Shown here: piece after piece, positions 58,801-64,000 of the stretch
Position numbering within the stretch: position 1 is the stretch's first letter
Layout: the number at the start of each line of letters is the position of its first letter
DNA from: Leguminivora glycinivorella
Taxonomy: Eukaryota; Arthropoda; Insecta; Lepidoptera; Tortricidae
DNA: 64,000 nt
Direction of reading: 5' to 3'
Assembly (NCBI RefSeq): GCF_023078275.1
Contig: NC_062991.1
Location: forward strand, 1,178,001 to 1,242,000
Position numbers and translations under genes: made by a program
Notes under the pieces: model-generated
The model's database searches: none
The model's input: the letters and a program-made list of their open reading frames with translations, nothing else
What the model was told of the DNA's origin: nothing

Positions 58801-61057
58801 CTAAGCGACGATTTGGGCCACTTTTTTTTTCAAAGTTGTCCACCCCACTTTTTTTGGATTAGGAAATTTTTATGTGGTTTCCACTCAGAATCGCGAGCTC
58901 TTTCAATTCTAATGGAAGGAAAAAAGTGTCCCAAGGTTTTTTCCCATTCCGTTACCATTTTTGCATACATTTTGTATGGCGGTAACGGAATGGAAGGTTC
59001 GAAAAAAAATATGGAAATCTTGGGACACTTTTTTTGTAACATGGGTATTTTTTACGCGATTAATAAATCACGAGTACTTTCAATCTCACTGGGAGACAAA
59101 AAGTGTCCCAAAATTTCAATACATTTTTATTACTTTCCTCTATTGTTACCTCACACAACATGTACGGAAAATGGTAACAAAATAAGAAAAAATCGTATGG
59201 GACAAAATTTTTAACTACTAGTATTGAAAAAACTTTTTTTTTTTTCAAAATATCACATTTCATAAAAGTGGCGAAAAAAAAGAAACTCAATTTCAGTTAC
59301 CTTCTCGCAGCGATCGCACTGAAAGGGTTTGATGTTGAGATGGATCCTGTTGGCGTGTCGCTCTAAGTCCCTCCGGATCGCGAACCGCTTGTCGCAGTGT
59401 TCACACGCCAAACTGAGAACGAAATTCAAATAATTAGTTGACCAAAGCCTCATCCTCCTTGCGTTATCCCGGCATTTGCCACGGCTCCCGGGAGTCCTGT
59501 TTGACAACTAATCCCAAGATTTGGCGTAGACACCAGTTTTACGAAAGCGACTGCCATCTGACCTTCCAATCCGAAGGGTAACTAGATCTTATTGGAATTA
59601 GTCCGGTTTCCTCACGATGTTTTCCATCAGCGAAAAGCGACTGGCAAATATCAAATGACATTTCGCAGATACAATATCAAATGACATTTCGCAGTTTTAG
59701 CTAAACTGGTGCGACTCAAAATGACTGCTACGGCACTGCACGGCTATGACTGTTGCGGTCAAACGGATTTGAACACCTCGCTCGCTTGGCTCGCTTAACT
59801 TCTATTCCTAGCGAAATAGCAATATTAACATTTTTACAGGTAAAATACCCTACTTACGGTAATTCAGTGTAGCTGACGTGGGTTGACGCCGTTTTCAAGT
59901 GATGTTTTAGTATCGACGCCGATTTGAAACTCCTGAAAAACACATACATAGTATATCATATTATTATATTGTACTAGCTTTTACCCGCGGCTTCGCTCGC
60001 GTTAGAAAGAGACGAAAAGTAGCCTATGTCACTCTCCATCCCTTCAACTATCCCCACATAAAAAATCACGTCAATTCGTCGCTCCGTTTTGCCGTGAAAG
60101 ACGGACAAACAAACAGACACACAACCCTTCCCATTTATAATATTAGTATGGATTCTAAATACTTTACACACCATAATAGTAAAAACTAAAGCACTGAGAA
60201 ACTAAAAAAAAAAAAAATATTTTTTTAGTTTTCAGTGCTTTGGTACAGTATAAATATAAAAAATAAGAAAATAAGTTTTCTTGCAAAAAAAAATCATTTT
60301 TGGCACAAGCTTTTATCGCCGACTGTACCTTTTTTCAACAGTCATCTACTGCTCTCCGAGACGTTTCTAAAAACCCCTCACTCGATGGGGATACGACGTT
60401 TCACAACAGAGTTCCTATGACCATCTTTCTACTCCATCATCAGATCAGCTCCATGATACCAATGATATTGAATGATATTGCATTGTCACGTGATTTTCAG
60501 ATCTCAGATTTCAGATTTTCAGATTCACAAATTTCAGATCAATCAGAAACCGGGAAGTGGGTCAAATTTGGCTTCTACGTTTTGATGCACACTAACATAC
60601 TAACAAGGCAAGTTGAATAAAAGCTTGTAATAACCCAACCAAAAAATTAAAATTTGGAAAAAGCCCCGACCGCGACATTGTAGACCGATTTTCGTGAAAC
60701 ATGGCATGGCTAGGACAACACTCCCGACTAACTCAGCTTTTAGACAAAAAAAACTAAATTTAAATCGGCTCATCCGTTCGGGATCTGCGATGCCACAGAC
60801 AGACAGACAGACAGACACGTCAAACTTATAACACCCCTTCGTTTTTGCCCTAGGGGGTTAAAAAAGGAACATATTACAACAAAAATTCTAATTCTACTGT
60901 AACTTACTTGTCACACTCAACGCAGTAATAATCCCTGGATAAAGAGTGTTTCACGCTATGTATCTTGAGCTGCGAGGGAGCCTTAAACGCCATCCCGCAT
61001 TCTTGGCACACGTGCGGTTTGCTCACCTCGCCCGCTGACACTTCTGTCGGATGTCGA
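55737..61057 (-). CDS. C2H2 zinc-finger protein gene, five exons seen, 5' end not found
   Basis: Minus-strand exons in coding order: 61057-60908, 59932-59858, 59412-59301, about 57652-57554, and 55847-55737. All recognised borders are GT/AG and phases agree (leftovers 2, 2, 0, 0). Fingers are split by introns. The protein would be a nuclear DNA-binding factor, with a ZAD- or other-type N-terminus outside view. Oddities: the fourth exon lacks an acceptor because a LINE fragment abuts it, and the terminal finger is frameshifted. I cannot name an orthologue. It may be an inactivated copy or carry assembly errors. Confidence 0.75.
55905..56010 (+). mobile_element. SINE (family 1), decayed fragment
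   Basis: GGGCATTTATTTGCGTGATG, TTCCTGAGTAACGGAT and GAGTACCCACAACACA in the right order. It lies in the last intron of the zinc-finger gene. Confidence 0.55.
56113..56262 (-). mobile_element. 150-bp inverted-terminus element containing a tRNA-like half
   Basis: About 38-bp inverted ends (TTATAAACTGAAATAGATAC ... ACACTAAAGAAAAA and the mirror). Inside, on the minus strand, GCGTTAGCTGGAGACCCGGG and GGTTCGATTCCCGGCTTCGC form the 3' half of a tRNA with a complete T arm. Confidence 0.75.
56263..57553. other. Intron between zinc-finger exons, RTE tail and AT-rich sequence
   Basis: 56360-56490 is an RTE-type tail (GGGAAAGTGTGTGTGTCTG, AGTGACATAGGCCTACTTTT). No other gene is seen. Confidence 0.45.
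57554..57652 (-). CDS. Zinc-finger gene, fourth exon, upstream border lost
   Basis: TWSLNEHRRLVHEGFKRPLK then YPCPMCDKVFD and the donor GAC|GTAAGT. The residues before TWSLNEH should supply the F of the finger that starts in the third exon (FQCDRCEK), but the sequence upstream is LINE-derived. The only nearby AG (TTTTTGGCTTCAG) would put a stop codon second in the frame. Confidence 0.7.
57657..58236 (-). pseudogene. LINE reverse-transcriptase fragment (CR1/Jockey group)
   Basis: About 185 residues aligned to the region after the catalytic box of the LINE at 8333: WSRNFGINVNPDKCQAIIFG, VRNLGLLMDSGLSWAPQVSD, LLNKLDRLLNNCIRFIYGLR, KYDHISIFRRKLNWLPIR. Both ends are cut; no 3' UTR or tail is present, which is unusual for a normal LINE insertion. 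Confidence 0.85.
58240..58441 (-). mobile_element. SINE (family 1), inverted copy
   Basis: Inverse of CCGGTCTGGCGCAGTCAGTA, a B box CCCGGGTTCGAATCCGG, ACAGATATTTGTTCCTGAGT and GGGTACTCAGACAACG-type tail. It abuts the LINE fragment at 58236. Confidence 0.8.
58442..58812 (-). mobile_element. SINE (family 1) tail, split by another repeat
   Basis: Inverse tail ATTGGGGACACCTTACACAG (58446) and ACTAAGCAAAGTTTGTACTA (58774) are the two halves of the SINE tail seen at 47540-47590; the repeat at 58494-58768 lies between. Confidence 0.7.
58494..58768 (+). repeat. GATGGCGCTAATATT repeat, complete copy
   Basis: CAAAGACATATAGACGGATA, AACGTACCTCAGTACCATA, GCTAGATGGCGCTAATATTA, AATATGGGCCAAATTGTCA, ATGGCAGTCTGCACTGTGAT. 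Confidence 0.7.
58813..59270. mobile_element. TGGGCC foldback MITE, copy 5, rearranged
   Basis: Left end TGGGCCACTTTTTTTTTC, then the arm in the opposite internal orientation to copies 1-3, the ATTCCGTTACC/GGTAACGGAAT palindrome, and a second poorer palindrome (59100-59200). The right end is a T run with no clear GGCCCA. Confidence 0.6.
59301..59412 (-). CDS. Zinc-finger gene, third exon
   Basis: Acceptor AACGTTCTCAG-type (CAG|T), donor GAGAAG|GTAACT. LACEHCDKRFAIRRDLERHA then NRIHLNIKPFQCDRCEK. One full finger (C-x2-C-x12-H-x4-H) and the first half of the next. GC-rich compared with its surroundings. Confidence 0.88.
59446..59695 (-). mobile_element. SINE (family 2), 5'-truncated inverted copy
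   Basis: Inverse of the body at 52750-52995 (CCTTCCAATCCGAAGGGTAA, TCGCTTTTCG-type, CATCCTCCTTGCGTTATCCC). The motif ATATCAAATGACATTTCGCAG is repeated at 59648 and 59677. The tRNA-like head is missing. Confidence 0.8.
59858..59932 (-). CDS. Zinc-finger gene, second exon
   Basis: Acceptor GTGTTTTTCAG|G, donor TTACC|GTAAGT. SFKSASILKHHLKTASTHVS then YTEL. It continues the finger opened in the previous exon (YYCVECDK). The spacing between the two histidines is longer than usual. Confidence 0.8.
59970..60158 (-). repeat. RTE-type LINE tail (read on the + strand as AGCTTTTACCCGCGG)
   Basis: AGCTTTTACCCGCGGCTTCG, AGAAAGAGACGAAAAGTAGC, CGCTCCGTTTTGCCGTGAAA, CCCATTTATAATATTAGTAT. The strand of the parent element was not resolved, because copies occur in both senses. 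Confidence 0.5.
60187..60241. repeat. Short hairpin
   Basis: TAAAGCACTGAGAAACTAAA pairs with TTTAGTTTTCAGTGCTTTG across an A/T run, with one mismatch. Confidence 0.6.
60640..60862 (-). repeat. CCCCCGACGC family, inverted copy
   Basis: CCCCGACCGCGACATTGTAG, AACACTCCCGACTAACTCAG, CACAGACAGACAGACAG and ACACCCCTTCGTTTTTG in the inverted order of the family at 3477. Confidence 0.55.
60908..61057 (-). CDS. Zinc-finger gene, first exon recognised in the window
   Basis: Acceptor TTTTCTTCCAG|T, donor GACAA|GTAAGT. RHPTEVSAGEVSKPHVCQEC, GMAFKAPSQLKIHSVKHSLS, RDYYCVECDK. One full C-x2-C-x12-H-x3-H finger and the start of another. The first base belongs to a codon begun in an exon not found. Confidence 0.88.
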
Positions 61058-61085
61058 CTGGAAGAAAACATTTAAACATTAAATA

Positions 61086-61205
61086 AATGTCATATACAAA
61101 GAAAAAGTGACCAAGGCCTCCAGTGTTCCGAGCTGGAATCGAACCAGCGTACTCCGCTTACCGGGCGAATGCCTGAACCACTCGGCCATCGGTACACGAA
61201 GGCAA
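61086..61205 (-). mobile_element. tRNA-derived SINE (family 3), inverted copy
   Basis: Inverse of TGGCCGAGTGGTTCAGGCAT, GCTGGTTCGATTCCAGC and GGAGGCCTTGGTCACTTTTT. It matches the copy at 22690. Confidence 0.75.
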
Positions 61206-63203
61206 GGCTCGAAATTTCCAAGTATATGACATTCTCGATTTCCGATTCTACTTAAAAATACAAGTTAAAATATGTTCTTTGAAAATAATTTAATTTGTTC
61301 TTAGAAGAAAACATTTATTGCAAGTACATGCAAGAGTAAATAGGTATCTCATAGATAAGCGTGCTCCACCGTAGACCGCATCATCACTTACCATCAGGTG
61401 TGATCGTGGTCAAACGTCTACCTATTTATAACAAAAAAAAAGCAATAGGGAACTTGACTGTAGTTTAAAAAATAAAATATTTTATACCATACACGAAATA
61501 AAGCATCAGATAATTATACGAAAAACATGGACAGAAGTATTTTTAAATCTAATTTCTATTTAATAAGTCAGGTAGAAATATGTAAAGTAACTGAGTTGAC
61601 CGTGACGTCACTCAATTCGATTTCATATTTATACCATATTAGCAAGTCGTTCAAATTCGTTTTGACAGTTCTTAAAAAGAAGCTGATCTGAGTAGGAGGC
61701 AAGTAGCCTATTCCCGAAAAGTTTGTACATTTGGATCACGTCTCCGATTTTGATAAAAATTGGTAGACTGATAGAGTCCATGATGCTGACTTGCTGAGCA
61801 AGATCCACTAGGTTTCCCAAAATGTCCCTCGAAGCTTGTATGAAACCTTCATTTTTTGTTACCAGATTTCTATACATTTTCGGTAACAAAAAAGTTAATC
61901 GCTCCGTTTTGCCGTGAAAGACGGACAAACAAATAGACACACGCACACTTTTCCATTTATAATATTAGTATGGATTTGATTCATTTTTCCGATCGCCACA
62001 GTCATCTATGAGCGACAGTTATTATAAAGTCTTGCGATCACATAGACAGGGGGATGGGGGGGACTGTTTTGTTATTATTTGAACACACTTCGTCGTCTGC
62101 CGTTCAATACATACATACATAGCAACAAATACCAAAGTTACAAACCACCATTGAAATAAAAAAAACATACTTATAATTAAAACATTAAGTATTGCCCACA
62201 AATAATAACACCATTTGCTTAAATTCAAATATGTACCTAAAATTATCGGGCGCGCGAACGCGAAGTGAAGCTACTTATGCCTAAGCTTTCATATTCATTC
62301 ATGGTCACTCCACACAGATACAAAAATCACGCACACGCTGATAAAGACAGCCCGCTCAACTAAACTCCAAAGCAACTCGGCTTCTTATCGAGTTATTCAT
62401 TTGAATAAAAACCGTAAACAATGCGTTATAAGGTTTATATTTGAAAACACGCATATACACATTTACAAAGTCCGCGCGTGTGAGTGTTTGCCTATCGCGA
62501 ACTCCTATGTACGTAATTTGGGCGCAACTATCTCTTTTACTCTACTCATAGCAGGATTGAGATGACAGAGAAGGGTGACGGCCATTTGCGAACACATAAA
62601 CAGCCAAGCGCACAACATTCGATGGCTCGCACTTGTTCATTTGAATTTAAAGCTTCGAGTGAAACAAATAAGATTGATATCACAGTGTAATAATTGCATG
62701 CTAAATATTGCCATACTAAAATTATAAATGTATTAATGGGTAAAATTTTATTGTGTTTTGTTATCGCACATATATTTATTTTAAATAAAAGCCTTTAAAT
62801 ATTGATAGTTTCTATTAAAAAACCGAGAATCTTATTTAATTTAAGTTTAGTAATGTGATAATGAACGTTTCTTCATCAGATATACTTTGTATGAAAAGGT
62901 TTTTAAATTCGTGGGTGAAAATGGAATAATATCACTGCAACACTTGCGTCCCGCTTGTTACCGAGGCTTCGTGTGCTTTCAAATGTTTTGTGTTATTCTC
63001 TCAGTTTTTTTATTAACTTGCTCATTACGTGCAATATATCAGTGAAATTTAAATGATTTGGAGTGTTTCGGTGTCGTGTTTTAGTGACAGTGCAAGCCAG
63101 AGTTTCAAGGTTAGATACTACCTGTTTTTAAGAGATAGTTAGGACTTTCTTTGGTTTGTTTAGTAATAGCAGCGTTAATTCATTTTGACTGTTGTATAAT
63201 AGA
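61206..63203. other. Upstream side of the zinc-finger gene, no exon recognised
   Basis: AT-rich. 61620-61720 resembles the MITE at 30911, and 61890-61975 is a small RTE tail. The section 62230-62640 is less AT-rich (GGGCGCGCGAACGCGAAG) and could hold a promoter or first exon, but no splice-supported frame was found. Confidence 0.4.
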
Positions 63204-63646
63204 CTAGCTTTTACCCGCGGCTTCGCCCGCGTAATAAAAGTATTCTTATTGAAACGTTTACAAAAAATAAGATTTTCATTTGGATCCGTAGGTTTCTTTG
63301 TAGGTACATTTGTCCGCGATTATTTCGATTAAGGTAAAGCGGGGCAATTCTCGACTGGGGGGCCACTGTAACTGATCTATTTGCTTTTCGGTCAGCCAAG
63401 AACCTTACACTGCTTTTTGGCTGACTGTACCTTACACATATTACTATTGTTTTAAAAGAAATTCTTGCAATGATTGTAGAATTGTTACACAGCGACCACA
63501 GCGTAGGTATAGTAGGTACGAATATGTATGTATTTTACCTATTTATACTGGGGAAACTTCATACAACCCACATAGTCAGTATCTCGGCGCTATGGTCGGT
63601 AGGATAAAAAGTACTTCCTTGCATTATCGCTTACAATATCGATTAG

Positions 63647-63689
63647 TCGGTCGGCAATCGATATCGCCTAGATATCGATTGCCGACCGA
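63647..63689. repeat. Perfect 19-bp hairpin before the array
   Basis: TCGGTCGGCAATCGATATC (63647-63665) and its exact inverse (63671-63689) are separated by GCCTA. Confidence 0.9.
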
Positions 63690-63690
63690 T

Positions 63691-63990
63691 TATTCCGACC
63701 CCGATCCCTATTCTTATCCCCGTCCCTATCTCTATCCTTGTCCTCGTCCCCGTCCCCGTCCCGTCCCTATCCCCGTCCCTCCCCTATCCCTATCCCCGTC
63801 CCCGTTCCCGTCCCCTATTCCTATCCCTATCCCTATCCATATCCCTATCCCTATCCCTATCCCTATCCCTATCCCTAGCCCTAGCCCTAGCCCTATCCCT
63901 AGCCCTAGCCCTATCCCTATCCCTATCCCTAACCCTAACCCTATCCCGTCCCTGTCCCTGTCCCTGTCCCTGTCCTTGCCCCTGTCAAAT
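63691..63990 (+). repeat. CCCTAT/CCCCGT/CCCTAG hexanucleotide array
   Basis: Pyrimidine-rich hexamers, mostly CCCTAT with CCCTAG, CCCCGT and CCCTAA variants. Insect telomeres are usually TTAGG, so this is an interstitial array belonging to the element, not a chromosome end. Confidence 0.85.
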
Positions 63991-64000
63991 TATCATGCTA

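Larger units (their letters stand above)
63204..63990 (+). mobile_element. Second copy of the ACCCGCGGCTTCGCCCGCG element with hexanucleotide tail
   Basis: Same order as 39730-40996: AGCTTTTACCCGCGGCTTCG, ATTTTCATTTGGATCCGTAG, CACAGCGTAGGTA, CTGGGGAAAC, hairpin, array. An insert at about 63331-63440 starts AAGGTAAAGCGGGGCAATTC and is a MITE-like piece. Confidence 0.7.

Noticed and set aside
63691..63990. Telomeric repeat or chromosome end
   Set aside because: Insect telomeres are generally TTAGG; the hexamers here are mixed CCCTAT/CCCTAG/CCCCGT, and the same tail follows another copy of the element at 40.8 kb.

Overview
The window is nuclear DNA from an insect, almost certainly a moth or butterfly (Lepidoptera). 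It is AT-rich, its exons are small and have consensus GT/AG borders, and most of the sequence is made of repeats familiar from lepidopteran genomes: tRNA-derived SINEs, RTE-type and CR1/Jockey-type LINE tails, foldback MITEs and hAT-like elements. The species call is inference from repeat recognition. I see no CRISPR array, rRNA or bacterial operon.

Two host genes can be read by splicing exons by eye. The first is on the + strand (6443-46281): twelve coding exons that join without a frame break into an 870-residue protein of the RSBN1/RSBN1L/DPY-21 family, the JmjC-related H4K20me2 demethylases. Its exons total 2.6 kb over 40 kb; the introns are packed with mobile elements. Exon 3 is followed by four partial tandem copies that keep splice donors, and exon 9 by one decayed copy. 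The second gene is on the - strand (61057 down to 55737), convergent with the first: a C2H2 zinc-finger gene whose 5' part lies outside the window or was not recognised. It has two lesions. A LINE fragment abuts the fourth exon where a splice acceptor should be. The last finger is broken by a one-base difference from its own tandem copy.

Layout: 1-1489, truncated non-LTR retrotransposon with restriction-like endonuclease. 1.5-5.5 kb, layered MITEs and repeats. 6.4 kb, RSBN1-like exon 1. 7.9-16.65 kb, a gag-protease LTR element whose 5' LTR is split by a Transib-like element (34-bp inverted termini starting CACAGTG, 5-bp target duplication), itself carrying a full-length CR1/Jockey-type LINE. 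16.7-17.9 kb, a hAT element with an 8-bp target duplication. 18-21.5 kb, SINEs and MITEs. 21.6-25.5 kb, exons 2-5. 26.2-30.5 kb, a 4.3-kb hAT-type element. 30.7 kb, exon 6. 32.0-39.4 kb, a 7.4-kb element that split a SINE. 39.5-46.3 kb, exons 7-12. 46.3-55.5 kb, intergenic repeats with two SINE families and a LINE ORF1 fragment. 55.5-61.1 kb, the zinc-finger gene. 61-64 kb, mostly unassigned, ending in a hexanucleotide array.

Many insertions can be ordered in time because target duplications and interrupted copies are visible. No complete transposase and no complete LTR polymerase was seen; the only near-complete autonomous element is the LINE at 8.3-13.2 kb, and both of its ORFs are damaged.
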